A DNA stretch of 64,000 bases from JAJFJD01 sp965228975 (GTDB taxonomy: Bacteria > Pseudomonadota > Alphaproteobacteria > UBA8366): NCBI GenBank assembly GCA_965228975.1, contig OZ245851.1, forward strand, positions 4,030,001-4,094,000. The letters are read 5' to 3'. Position numbers and translations under genes: made by a program. The notes beneath the pieces are model-generated. The model was not told the DNA's origin and did not search any database. It saw only the letters and a program-made list of their open reading frames with translations. Below, piece after piece: positions 52,533 to 61,593 of the stretch (positions are counted from its first letter, which is position 1; each line of letters opens with the position of its first letter).

Positions 52533-53333
52533 ATGACCGACAAGACGCCGAGCGGCACCGCCTATACGGTCGAGGGCGCCGGCCCGCCGGTCGTGCTGAT
52601 CCATGGTATGGGGCTGAACCGCGACATGTGGGACTGGCAGCTTCCGCCGCTGTTGGAACGGTTTACGGTCGTTCGCTACGACCTGCTCGGACACGGGGAG
52701 AGTGCTGCGCGGTCAGGCCGGTACGAGATGGACGATTTCGTCGCCCAACTCCGTGATTTGCTCGACCATCTCGGCGTCACGTGCGCCGCCGTCGCGGGGT
52801 TCTCGCTCGGCGGATTGATCGTGCGCGCCTTCGCGCTCGCCCATCCCGACCGCTGCACGGCGATTGCGATCCTCAACTCGGCGCATGACCGGACCGACGA
52901 CGAGCGCGCAGCGATGCGGGAACGCCTCGCCATCGCCTACGAGCAAGGCCCGGCCCCGACCATCGACGTCGCCCTCGCCCGCTGGTTCACGGACGGCTTC
53001 GCCGCGGCCAACCCGGACGTGCTGGACCGGGTGCGGCATTGGATGGCAGCGAACGACCCCAAGGTCTATGCGGAAATCTACCGCGTGCTGGCGGAAAGCG
53101 ACGCCGACCTCGCCACATCAATCGCGAACATCAAGTGCCCCACACTGGTCCTGGCCTGCGAGGAAGACCACGGCAATTCGGTCGACATGGCACACCGCAT
53201 GGCGGCCCTGATCCCCGACGCCGAGGTCGCCGTCATCCCTAAGCTGAAACACATGGCGCTGGCCGAAGACCCGGCGGCGGTCAGTGGGCCGCTGGTGTCG
53301 TTCTTGGAACGGAAAACGACTCACGCCAAATAA
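52533..53333 (+). CDS. Alpha/beta hydrolase
   Basis: 266 residues. Oxyanion motif HGMGLNRDMW, RYDLLGHGES, the nucleophile elbow GFSLGG, and late catalytic residues in CEEDHGNS and KLKHMALAEDP. It resembles 3-oxoadipate enol-lactonases and carboxylesterases; specificity unknown. The last 13 bases overlap the convergent TauD gene. Confidence 0.87.
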   Translation: MTDKTPSGTAYTVEGAGPPVVLIHGMGLNRDMWDWQLPPLLERFTVVRYDLLGHGESAARSGRYEMDDFVAQLRDLLDHLGVTCAAVAGFSLGGLIVRAFALAHPDRCTAIAILNSAHDRTDDERAAMRERLAIAYEQGPAPTIDVALARWFTDGFAAANPDVLDRVRHWMAANDPKVYAEIYRVLAESDADLATSIANIKCPTLVLACEEDHGNSVDMAHRMAALIPDAEVAVIPKLKHMALAEDPAAVSGPLVSFLERKTTHAK

Positions 53334-54358
53334 GGATTCACCCCGCCGCGCGGGCCGGTGCCGAGGCGGTCGGCGACTTCTGGCAGCAGCTCGCGGCCGG
53401 CGGGGACGTTCAGCCATTGGCGCAGCAGGCGGCGTTTTTTGGCAGCGTCGGGCCAGTCCTCGTAGTCGGTCCGCGAATGCAGGATCGTGTAGTTGTTCAA
53501 CAACTGAATGTCGCCGGTCTGGAAGCCCATGTTGAACTGGATGTCGGGGCGCAGCGCCAACTCCTCGATCATCATCACGGCTTCGCGGTCGCAGTCGTCG
53601 AACGGATCACCGGTCTTCTCGGCGCCGCGCTCGATCTGTTTGGCGTTGTAGTAACAGGTGAGCCGCCCGCCTGCCGTGCTGAATACCGGAATGCGCTGCG
53701 GCGAGGTCAGGTCCGGCGCATCGGTCGGCCCCTTGCCCGCATAGTCGATCCGGTAGCCGCGGTAGAGCGGTTCTAGCAACTCCGGCCTGGTCTTCAGGAT
53801 TTCGTTGTGGATCGCCGAGCCGCTGGAGATCGTGCTGAGGCCGCCGGTCTTGGCCGGATGGATGCAGAACAAGCCGACGATATCGCACGGGTCCACATGT
53901 GGCCGCAGGCGCGCATTTGTCGAATGGCCGCGCACGTTGTTGCCTTCGTAGTCGTTGCCGAGGTCTTCGATCGTGTGCAGCAGGGCGCCGCTCGGATTTT
54001 GCGACAGCGGTGCGCCGATATGCCGACCGATGCCCCAGAACAGGACGCTCGCCTCGTCATGGGAATAGTCGGGCAGCCGGATGCCGCGCAGCAGCACGAA
54101 ACCGCGTCCGTCCTCGACCTCGCGCACCGCGGCGTCGATCTTCGCCGTGACCGTCGGTAGCGGAAAATCCGCACGCGTCATCTCGATCACCGGCTTGCCG
54201 GTGCCCAATGCGTGCCCCATCGCCGCCTCGATCTCGGCGATATCCGCATCGGTGAATTGATGCAGCCAGGAGGTGTCCTTTTCGAAATCCGCCGCGTACC
54301 AGACGTCCGGCCCGGTCGCGGGGGAGGGCATTCTGAAATCCGTTTCGGCGCTCGTCAT
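53321..54358 (-). CDS. TauD/TfdA-family Fe(II)/2-oxoglutarate dioxygenase
   Basis: 345 residues. The facial-triad start is RPHVDPCDIVGLFC (about H154, D156), the distal histidine is in NYTILHSRTDYED, and an arginine for 2-oxoglutarate follows in KKRRLLRQW. The N-terminus (VIEMTRADFPLPT) resembles the gamma-butyrobetaine-type TauD branch. It would hydroxylate or desaturate a small amine, sulfonate or carboxylate. The nearby flavoenzyme is divergent with a 155-base spacer. Confidence 0.88.
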   Translation of the reverse strand: MTSAETDFRMPSPATGPDVWYAADFEKDTSWLHQFTDADIAEIEAAMGHALGTGKPVIEMTRADFPLPTVTAKIDAAVREVEDGRGFVLLRGIRLPDYSHDEASVLFWGIGRHIGAPLSQNPSGALLHTIEDLGNDYEGNNVRGHSTNARLRPHVDPCDIVGLFCIHPAKTGGLSTISSGSAIHNEILKTRPELLEPLYRGYRIDYAGKGPTDAPDLTSPQRIPVFSTAGGRLTCYYNAKQIERGAEKTGDPFDDCDREAVMMIEELALRPDIQFNMGFQTGDIQLLNNYTILHSRTDYEDWPDAAKKRRLLRQWLNVPAGRELLPEVADRLGTGPRGGVNPYLA

Positions 54359-54513
54359 GGCGATGGGGCGTCTCGCTTTTCGATGGGTGGAACGGGTACC
54401 GATATTATGCGGCTCCGTATCGTCGGCGGCAACTCACCCCCGCAGTTGGCGTTCGTCACGGGTGCAGGTTACTTTCCGGCCTGACGATACCTGCAAAAAC
54501 GCCCGAGGCCTTC

Positions 54514-55671
54514 ATGTCCGACCCCCTGTTGTTCACGCCGCTCGACATTCGCGGAATCACCCTGAAGAACCGAGTCGTGGTGGCGCCGATGCATCAATAT
54601 ATGGGCGAAAAGGGGTATCCGACCGACTGGCATCTGATGAATATCGGGCGTTATGCAGCCGGCGGGGCGGGCCTGGTCTTCGTCGAATCGACAAAGGTCG
54701 CGCGCAACGGCTGCGGCACGGTCGGGGACTTGGGCCTGTGGGACGACGATTTCATTCCGCATTTTGCACGGCTGGCGGATTTTATCCGCGCACACAACGC
54801 GGTCCCGGCGATCCAGCTCGGCCATTCCGGGCGCAAGGCGCGGCGCTTCCGTCCGTGGGAAGGCGGCGGGCCGTTGGAACCGAGCCCCGAAATCGACGAC
54901 TGGGACGATTGGGGATTGGTGGCGCCCAGCGCCTTGCCGAGCGGCAACGACGACCCCGTGCCGCATGAACTGTCGACCGGCGAGATCGCCGACCTGGTCG
55001 ACGCCTGGGGCAAGGCCGCCGCCCGCGCCGACGCCGCCGGGTTCGACGTGTTGGAAATTCACGCGGCGCATGGTTACCTGATCCATCAGTTCCTATCGCC
55101 CAAGGCGAACCGCCGTACCGACGCCTACGGCGGATCGGACGGCAAGCGGCGGCGTTTCGCGGTCGAGGTGACCGAGGCGATGCGTGCCGCTTGGCCCGAC
55201 GACAAACCGTTGTTCATGCGGCTATCGGTCGAGGACGACGCGGGCTGGGGCCCGGCGGAAAGCGTCGAACTGGCAAAGGTTGTGAAACCGATGGGCGTCG
55301 ACGTGATCGACTGCAGTTCCGGCGGCATGTTGGGCCGGCCGGTCGACGGCACGGGCCCGGTCGGGTACGGCTATCAGGTCCCCTATGCCGAACGGCTGCG
55401 CCGGGAGGCCGGCGTCATGACCATGGCCGTGGGCCTGATCGTGCATGCGGACCAGGCGGAGGAAATCCTGCAGAACGGCCAAGCCGACCTCGTCGCGCTG
55501 GCGCGGGAGATCCTCTACAACCCGAACTGGCCGATGGATGCGGCGCAGAAGCTCGGCGTGGACGCGGAGTTCGCCTCGGTACCGTCGCCGCAAGCCTATT
55601 GGCTGGCGAAACGCGCCGCCACCATCACGGATATGGTGCCGTCGACCTACCAAAAGGGTATCGACAAGTAA
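54514..55671 (+). CDS. NADH:flavin oxidoreductase, old yellow enzyme family (YqjM type)
   Basis: 385-residue TIM-barrel flavoenzyme: FTPLDIRGITLKNRVVVAPMHQYMG at the start, the substrate histidine pair in LEIHAAHGYLIHQFLSP, and the FMN-binding LGHSGRKARR and VALAREILYNPNWP. It would reduce an activated double bond using NAD(P)H. ATG at 54514; no strong ribosome site seen. Followed by a small repeat region. Confidence 0.9.
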   Translation: MSDPLLFTPLDIRGITLKNRVVVAPMHQYMGEKGYPTDWHLMNIGRYAAGGAGLVFVESTKVARNGCGTVGDLGLWDDDFIPHFARLADFIRAHNAVPAIQLGHSGRKARRFRPWEGGGPLEPSPEIDDWDDWGLVAPSALPSGNDDPVPHELSTGEIADLVDAWGKAAARADAAGFDVLEIHAAHGYLIHQFLSPKANRRTDAYGGSDGKRRRFAVEVTEAMRAAWPDDKPLFMRLSVEDDAGWGPAESVELAKVVKPMGVDVIDCSSGGMLGRPVDGTGPVGYGYQVPYAERLRREAGVMTMAVGLIVHADQAEEILQNGQADLVALAREILYNPNWPMDAAQKLGVDAEFASVPSPQAYWLAKRAATITDMVPSTYQKGIDK

Positions 55672-55696
55672 GCCGGCGGCAACGGGTCACGCGTGG

Positions 55697-55768
55697 ATTC
55701 CCGCTTTCGCGGGAATGACAGCATGGGATCCGGATTTTTGTTCCCGTCACTCCCGCGGAAGCGGGAGT
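55697..55768. repeat. Pair of inverted intergenic hairpin repeats
   Basis: Two related palindromes lie in inverted orientation between convergent genes: ATTCCCGC-TTTC-GCGGGAAT at 55697-55716 and ACTCCCGC-GGAA-GCGGGAGT at 55749-55768, each with an eight-base stem. They are flanked by matching ends (TGGATT...ATGAC and GTCAC...GTCCA). This resembles the GTCATTCCCGCGAAAGCGGGAATCC-type repeats scattered in many proteobacteria, and may work as a bidirectional terminator. No other copy was noticed in the window. Confidence 0.75.
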
Positions 55769-55825
55769 CCACGATCGAGGCGCTGGAATGGCACCAACAC
55801 GACTCCCCAACGAGTATCCCGGCCT

Positions 55826-57523
55826 TTAGGCCGCCAACGGCCCGCGCACGAGTCGGCCCGGCAACGCGCCGGTGTGCTCGTTGTCCTTCAGCACGGTTTC
55901 CCCATTGACCACGGTGGCCTTGATGCCGTCGGCATACTGCTTCAAGCGCGTGCCGCCGGCGGGCAGATCGTTGACCACCTCGGGCATGCGCGGCGCGACC
56001 TTGTCCGGATCGAGCACGACCATGTCGGCATTCATGCCTTCGCGCAGCAGGCCACGGTCATGGAAGCCCCAGCGCGTCGCCGTGTCATAAGTGATCATGC
56101 GGATGCCGTCCTCGAGGGTGAAGGCCTGTTCCTGACGAACCCAGTGGCTCAATAAATGGGTCTGCAGCGAACTGTCCATGATCTGCGAAACATGCGCGCC
56201 GGAATCCGAGAAGGTCACGCATGTATCCGGATGCTTGATCAGCTCCAGAGCATCATCGAGATTTTCGTTCGAGATGGGCTGCCGGAAGAACACCTTCAGG
56301 TCGTGTTCGAGGGCGACGTCGATCAGCGCCTCTTCCGGATCGACCCCGCGCTTCGCCGCCTCCTCGGCCATCGTCCGGTGCGGCCAGGCGACATGGTCCA
56401 TGATATAGAACAGGTCCCATTCCGGCGGCCGCGCCTCGCCGCCCACCGCCGTCGACCCGTCATGCGGCCGTTTTGCGACCTCGATCAGCTTCGCCCGGGT
56501 CTCCGGATCGCGCATCGCCGCTGCCTGCTCGTCCAACGGCAGTTTCCGGATATCCGACCAAACCTCGCGCTTGTCGTAGGGCATCGCCGTTTCGAAAGAC
56601 ATAATCGTATTGATCTCGCGGGCGTGGACCTGGGTAAACAGGCGGGCGCCGTTGCGGTTGCCCTCCGAAATGATCTTGTACAGTTCCTTCCACTGCCCCG
56701 GATATCCCCGGCGGCTCAAGCTGCCGAAGGTAATGGGGCGGCCGCTCTCGGCGGAAAGATCCACCAGCGATTGATAGAAGCCGCCGAGATAGTCCATTTC
56801 GCCGCGTTCCATGGCGAGCTGGAAAATTCCGGCGTCGATCTCGCCCATGCCGTTCACGATCGCCGCCACTTCCGAGAAGGGGGCGACCCGGCTCGCGACC
56901 GGCCGATCGTCGGGGGTCAGGTGACTCGGGCTGCGCGAGGTGGAGAAGCCGATCGCACCGGCACGCACGGCTTCCTGCACCATAGCGATCATCGCTTTCA
57001 GATCGTCTTCGGTCGCTTCCTCTTCGAAAGCACGCTCGCCCATAACATAGGTGCGCAAGGCGGAATGGCCGATATAGCCGCTGTAATTGATGCCCTTGGG
57101 CAACTTGTCGATCGCATCGAGGAATTCGGGATACGTTTCCCATTGCCACTCGATACCGGCCAGCATCGCATCGCGCGAGATGTCCTCGGCCCGCTCGAGA
57201 TTGCGGAAGACGTATTCGAATTCGGATTCGCGGCAGGGAGCCAGGGTGAACCCGCAGTTCCCCATGACCACCGAGGTAACCCCGTGATAACAGGAACAAC
57301 TGCCGAGTTGATCCCAGAAGATCTGCGCGTCCATATGGGTATGGCCATCGACGAAACCGGGCGTGACCACGTGCCCTTCCGCATCGATCACCTCGTCCGC
57401 CGGCGAGGAAATCTTGCCGATCCGTGCGATCTTCCCATCCTTGACGCCGACATCCGCGCGGTACCGCTTCATGCCGGATCCGTCGACTACCATTCCATTC
57501 TTGATGACAAGGTCAAAGCTCAT
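55826..57523 (-). CDS. N-acyl-D-amino-acid deacylase-type amidohydrolase
   Basis: 565-residue amidohydrolase-3 protein. It has FDLVIKNGMVVDGSG, metal motif GHTHMDAQIFWD, VVMGNCGFTLAP (the bridging cysteine region of D-aminoacylases), QVHARE and the late aspartate in FSDSGAHVSQIMD, which is also typical of D-aminoacylase. ATG at 57523 after GAAGGGAG. It may cleave N-acyl-D-amino acids; other deacylases of this fold are possible. Confidence 0.87.
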   Translation of the reverse strand: MSFDLVIKNGMVVDGSGMKRYRADVGVKDGKIARIGKISSPADEVIDAEGHVVTPGFVDGHTHMDAQIFWDQLGSCSCYHGVTSVVMGNCGFTLAPCRESEFEYVFRNLERAEDISRDAMLAGIEWQWETYPEFLDAIDKLPKGINYSGYIGHSALRTYVMGERAFEEEATEDDLKAMIAMVQEAVRAGAIGFSTSRSPSHLTPDDRPVASRVAPFSEVAAIVNGMGEIDAGIFQLAMERGEMDYLGGFYQSLVDLSAESGRPITFGSLSRRGYPGQWKELYKIISEGNRNGARLFTQVHAREINTIMSFETAMPYDKREVWSDIRKLPLDEQAAAMRDPETRAKLIEVAKRPHDGSTAVGGEARPPEWDLFYIMDHVAWPHRTMAEEAAKRGVDPEEALIDVALEHDLKVFFRQPISNENLDDALELIKHPDTCVTFSDSGAHVSQIMDSSLQTHLLSHWVRQEQAFTLEDGIRMITYDTATRWGFHDRGLLREGMNADMVVLDPDKVAPRMPEVVNDLPAGGTRLKQYADGIKATVVNGETVLKDNEHTGALPGRLVRGPLAA

Positions 57524-57616
57524 GGCCGCTCCCTTCCCGATTGCGCCGCATTCCAAATTCGAATGCCACAAGCCTACAGGAAGTTGCGCAAAGCCGGAAA
57601 TCGCGCGCCGAAAAGG

Positions 57617-58195
57617 TCAGCGAGGCGCCGTCGCGGCCATCGACGGCCGCCGGTTGACGCCGTCGAGCCATTCGCCGAGGCGCGGATGCGCCGCGCGCCA
57701 CCCGATTGCCGGCAAGCGAAAATCGAGGTAACCCAACCCGCTGGCCAGCGCAATATCGCCGAGGTCGAACCGGCCCTCCTGCACCGCGACCCGCGGCAAC
57801 AGGCGGTCGATGGCGCGGCGCTGGCGGTCGACCCAATCGGGCCATTGCCGGTCCGCGGGACGCCGGCCTTCGATGACGATTGCGAAGGCGGCGTCGATCA
57901 GCCCCTGCGCGAGAGCCGCGCGCACCCGCGTCGAAACCACGTCGGGTCCAAGCAGCGACGGCCCGTCGCCAGCACCATCGAAATATTCGCCGATCAGGGC
58001 GCTTTCCGTGATCAGCGCGCCGTCGTCCGTCACCAAGGCCGGAACCTTGCCCACCGGCGTCGCCGCGTGCAGGTCCGCCGGATCGCTCCAAGGATCAATC
58101 TCACGCATCTCGATGCGGCCGATCAGACCTTTCTCGTGGGCCGTGACGATCACCCGGCGGGCATACGGCGAGGCGACGTTGAAGAAGAGTTTCAT
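57617..58195 (-). CDS. Glutathione S-transferase family protein
   Basis: 192 residues. N-terminal thioredoxin-like domain MKLFFNVASPYARRVIVTAHEKG, cis-proline in GKVPALVTDDG and ESALIGEYFD, then a helical domain. It resembles the other GST at 39035-39637, so the two are probably paralogues. Function unspecified; it lies between the D-aminoacylase-type gene and an MFS gene on the same strand. Confidence 0.86.
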   Translation of the reverse strand: MKLFFNVASPYARRVIVTAHEKGLIGRIEMREIDPWSDPADLHAATPVGKVPALVTDDGALITESALIGEYFDGAGDGPSLLGPDVVSTRVRAALAQGLIDAAFAIVIEGRRPADRQWPDWVDRQRRAIDRLLPRVAVQEGRFDLGDIALASGLGYLDFRLPAIGWRAAHPRLGEWLDGVNRRPSMAATAPR

Positions 58196-58229
58196 CCACG
58201 CATTCCTTAATCAAACAACGAATTGTCTC

Positions 58230-59435
58230 TTATGAGCCTCCGGGCCGGGCCGCCTTGGCCGCAGTGAATTCGATCACCAAGGCCAGCCACAACGCCGCGG
58301 CCCCCACGCCGAAAAGCGCCGTATAGGAGCCGCCGGTTTGGGCGAACAGGTAGGAGAAGCCATACCCGGCGACGGCCTGACCGATCGCGAAGGCCGTCGT
58401 GGCGATACCCCAGGCCCGGCGGTGGAGTTCGGCCCGGTCCGGCACGAGTTCATGCACCCGCCCTGCGACCAACGGCACCACACCCGGTACGGACGCGCCG
58501 ACGATAAAACTCGAAACGACGAGCCACCCGGACCACTCGGTCACGACCACAAGGCTCACGCCGATCGCCTGGAGCAGAACCATCCCGCGCAACGCCCAGG
58601 GAAACCCGATCCGGTCCGCCGCGCGGCCGGACAACGCCGCCCCGATCAGCGCGCCGGCCCCGAAGACGACCCAATACCAACTGGCGATCTCCAGCCCTTC
58701 ACCGCGCCCTCGCGCCACGAAATCGACAAGGAAGACCATGTGGGCGACCAAGCCGACTGCGTTGAGACCGTAGCTGACATACAGCGCCCGCAGCGGGATG
58801 CTGGCGCCGCGTTTGGGACCGAACGGCGATACCGTACCCTCGGCCGGAATCGCGGCGCCCGCCGGCCAACCGCCCCACGCAAACATCGTGAGGACGGTCG
58901 CAAGCAACCCGAGCGCAAACCAAATCTCGACCAACCCCGCCTGCAGCACGAGCGGAACCAGGGTGCCCGACGCAATGATGCCGAGCCCCACCCCGGTAAA
59001 GATCACCCCGCCCGCGAGTCCGCGCCGGGAGCGCGGCACCGAGGACATCACGCTCGACGCGGCCAGTACCATCAACGCGCCGCCGGCAAACCCCGAAAGG
59101 AAGCGCCACAGAAAGAACCACAAGAACGACAGGGGAAAGGCGCAGGCGAAAAAGGACGCCGTCGCGATCAGCATCATGATCCGCAGCATCGCGACCGGCG
59201 AGCGCCACGCCGCCATCGGCGCGGCCAACAGCGCACCGGCAAGGTAGCCCGCCAGGTTGGCGGCGCCGAGATAGAAGGCATGCGACGCGGTAAACCACCC
59301 GGCGTCGATGAGCGCCGGAATCAACGGCGTGTAGGCAAACCGCGCGAGGCCAATGCCGATCAGACATCCACAGAGTCCGGATAGCGCCGGCCGCCAGACC
59401 GCACCGTCCTTTTCCTGCGCAACCCCTTCTGCCAT
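58230..59435 (-). CDS. YbfB/YjiJ-type MFS transporter
   Basis: 401 residues with 12 hydrophobic segments. The start (LSGLCGCLIGIGLARFAYTPLIPALI) and GAANLAGYLAGALLAAP match the YbfB/YjiJ branch of the major facilitator superfamily, whose members move small organic acids or drugs. ATG at 59435 follows GGGAGTCGGAG. The substrate is unknown; a LysR gene on the same strand begins 100 bases upstream. Confidence 0.86.
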   Translation of the reverse strand: MAEGVAQEKDGAVWRPALSGLCGCLIGIGLARFAYTPLIPALIDAGWFTASHAFYLGAANLAGYLAGALLAAPMAAWRSPVAMLRIMMLIATASFFACAFPLSFLWFFLWRFLSGFAGGALMVLAASSVMSSVPRSRRGLAGGVIFTGVGLGIIASGTLVPLVLQAGLVEIWFALGLLATVLTMFAWGGWPAGAAIPAEGTVSPFGPKRGASIPLRALYVSYGLNAVGLVAHMVFLVDFVARGRGEGLEIASWYWVVFGAGALIGAALSGRAADRIGFPWALRGMVLLQAIGVSLVVVTEWSGWLVVSSFIVGASVPGVVPLVAGRVHELVPDRAELHRRAWGIATTAFAIGQAVAGYGFSYLFAQTGGSYTALFGVGAAALWLALVIEFTAAKAARPGGS

Positions 59436-59536
59436 CTCCGACTCCCTTGTTCACAACCGGAACAGTAAGCCAAAGGGGTTTTCAGGAATAATGATTTGTC
59501 CTGATAGGGATTATCTCAATTCGAGATAGATTTGGT

Positions 59537-60424
59537 TCAGGCGGCGCTGGCGGCATGTACCAGCGCGGGGCGGGCGCAATCGAGGAATCGTGCCAATGCG
59601 GTGGATTGATACGCATCGCGATGGCGGATGAAGACCGTTTCGGCCAGCGCGTCATCGGCGGGCAATTCATGCAGCGCAACCCGCCCGTCGCGCCATGCGG
59701 TCGCCATGATCCCCTTGGGCATGAGCGTGACACCGAGACCGGCGGCCACGCAGCCGACGATTGCTTCGATCGTGCCGAATTCCAGTTGGCGCAATCCGAC
59801 GACGCCTCGGCCCTCCAGTATCCGTTCGAGCTGCTGGCGGTAGGAGCAGCCGGATCGCAGCACGACGATTTTCAGGTCGCCCTGCCGCACCAGGTCGTCG
59901 ATGGACGCGACCGATGGGGCGGTGGCAATCACCATTTCCTCGCGGAACACGGCCTCCGGCAGCAAATCGCGATGATCCACCGGCCCGCAGACGAAGGCGC
60001 CCTCGACTTCGCGCGCCAGCACCGCCGTGATCAGTTCCTCGGTGGTGCCCGTCCGCAAGACCAGGTCGACATCGGGGTATTCCGCCGCGAACGTCGTCAG
60101 GATCGGCGACAAGCGCAACGCCGCCGTCGTTTCCAGCGAACCGAGGGTCAGCAACCCTTTCGCCTCGCCGTCGTCGCGCACCGCACGCCGCGCATCGTCC
60201 AGGAAATGCCCCGCCCGTTGCGCATAGGGCATCAACCGCCGGCCCGCCGCCGTGAGCGTCACGCCCCGGCTGTGCCGGTCGAACAGCGCGGTTCCCAGGT
60301 CTTCCTCCAGCTTGCGGATACGCGTCGTGACGTTCGACTGCACGGTGTTCAATTCCGTGGCCGCGCGGTTGATCGCCCCCAGCCGGGCGACCGCCTCGAA
60401 AATCCTGAGATCGCCAACATCCAT
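59537..60424 (-). CDS. LysR-family transcriptional regulator
   Basis: 295 residues. Winged helix-turn-helix at the N-terminus (DLRIFEAVARLGAINRAATELNTVQSNVTTRIRKLEEDLG), then the substrate-binding domain from about residue 90 (GLLTLGSLETTAALRLSPIL). It is in the same orientation as the flanking genes, so the regulated promoter is not obvious; the MFS gene downstream or the PLP/TauD pair upstream are candidates. Confidence 0.92.
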   Translation of the reverse strand: MDVGDLRIFEAVARLGAINRAATELNTVQSNVTTRIRKLEEDLGTALFDRHSRGVTLTAAGRRLMPYAQRAGHFLDDARRAVRDDGEAKGLLTLGSLETTAALRLSPILTTFAAEYPDVDLVLRTGTTEELITAVLAREVEGAFVCGPVDHRDLLPEAVFREEMVIATAPSVASIDDLVRQGDLKIVVLRSGCSYRQQLERILEGRGVVGLRQLEFGTIEAIVGCVAAGLGVTLMPKGIMATAWRDGRVALHELPADDALAETVFIRHRDAYQSTALARFLDCARPALVHAASAA

Positions 60425-60501
60425 CCGGTCAGACTACGGTATCTCGAAAAAAGATCAAGCCGGACCAGTTCGGCGCATTCTTTTGATATCTATGCGGGGC
60501 G

Positions 60502-61563
60502 CTATCCGCCGCCTCGGGCATCCAGCGCGTCGCTGAGGTCGTTCTGATAGGCGAATATCGCCGGCAATCCGCCGGTATGCATGAAGACCAAGGCATCGCT
60601 GCTTTTCGATTTCCGGGCACGATCGAGGAACCCGGCCATCGTCTTGGCCGTGTAGGTCGGGTCGAGCAGCAAGGCCTCGCTTTGGGCGCACAGCATAATC
60701 GCGCCCAAATTCGCGTCGTTGTTCCGTCCGTATCCCGGTGCGAGATAAGCGTCGGTGACGATTATGTCGCCATCCGACACCGGGTTGGCGATCTCCAGCA
60801 GCTCGGCGATTTCGGCGCAACGGTTCCGGATGCGCGGAAACTGCTGTTCCGCATCGCGGCGCACGCAGACGCCGGTGACCGTGATCGGCGAGCCGAGCGC
60901 ACGCAGGCCGAACAGCAGACCGGCATGCGTGTTGCCGCTGCCGGACGCCACGGCGACCTCGCTCACCGGCAGACCCCGTTCGGCGATCTGCGCCAGCAAT
61001 TCATGCGCGGCGACGACATAGCCGAGCGCGCCATAGGGTTTGTGGCCAGGCGCCAGCGGGATAATGAACGGACGCTTTCCTTCCGCGGTCAGTCCTTCCG
61101 CGATCGCGTGCAGGTTCCGGTCGGCGCCGGCTTCGTCTTCGCCTTCGGGATAGGAATGCAGCGTGGCGCCCAACAGCCGGTCGAGCAACACGTTGCCGGA
61201 CTGCCGGTAATAGGGATCGGATTTCGGCACGCGCTCTTCCAGCTGGATATGGCAGTCCATGCCGAGTTTCCGCGCGCCCGCCGCCGCCAAGCGGACGAAG
61301 TTGGACTGCACCGCGCCGGTGATCAGCACGGTATCCGCCTTCTGCGCCACGGCCTCGCCCAGATAGAACTCCAACTGCCGCACCTTGTTGCCGCCGAACG
61401 CCAGGGGGATGCAGTCATCCCGTTTGATGAAGAGCTGCCCGCCGCCGCAGGCCTTGGTGAGGTTCGGCATGAATTCCAGCAAGGTCGGGCCCTGGAACAG
61501 TTCGGCCCGCGCCATCGCCGACAGGCGGCCCAGGGACTCCGGGAAATCTACGCTGGTGTTCAT
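60502..61563 (-). CDS. PLP-dependent D-cysteine desulfhydrase / L-cysteate sulfo-lyase family
   Basis: 353-residue fold-type II PLP enzyme. The PLP lysine is in LAFGGNKVRQLEFYLGEA, the substrate loop is ITGAVQSNFVRLAAAGARKLG, and the phosphate-binding loop is ASGSGNTHAGLLFG. The family includes D-cysteine desulfhydrase, ACC deaminase and L-cysteate sulfo-lyase (CuyA). Its gene starts 30 bases after a TauD dioxygenase gene, so release of sulfite or ammonia from a sulfonate is a reasonable guess. AAGGAAG precedes the ATG at 61563. Confidence 0.87.
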   Translation of the reverse strand: MNTSVDFPESLGRLSAMARAELFQGPTLLEFMPNLTKACGGGQLFIKRDDCIPLAFGGNKVRQLEFYLGEAVAQKADTVLITGAVQSNFVRLAAAGARKLGMDCHIQLEERVPKSDPYYRQSGNVLLDRLLGATLHSYPEGEDEAGADRNLHAIAEGLTAEGKRPFIIPLAPGHKPYGALGYVVAAHELLAQIAERGLPVSEVAVASGSGNTHAGLLFGLRALGSPITVTGVCVRRDAEQQFPRIRNRCAEIAELLEIANPVSDGDIIVTDAYLAPGYGRNNDANLGAIMLCAQSEALLLDPTYTAKTMAGFLDRARKSKSSDALVFMHTGGLPAIFAYQNDLSDALDARGGG

Positions 61564-61593
61564 TCGCTTCCTTGCTGAGCTACGGCCGCCCGG

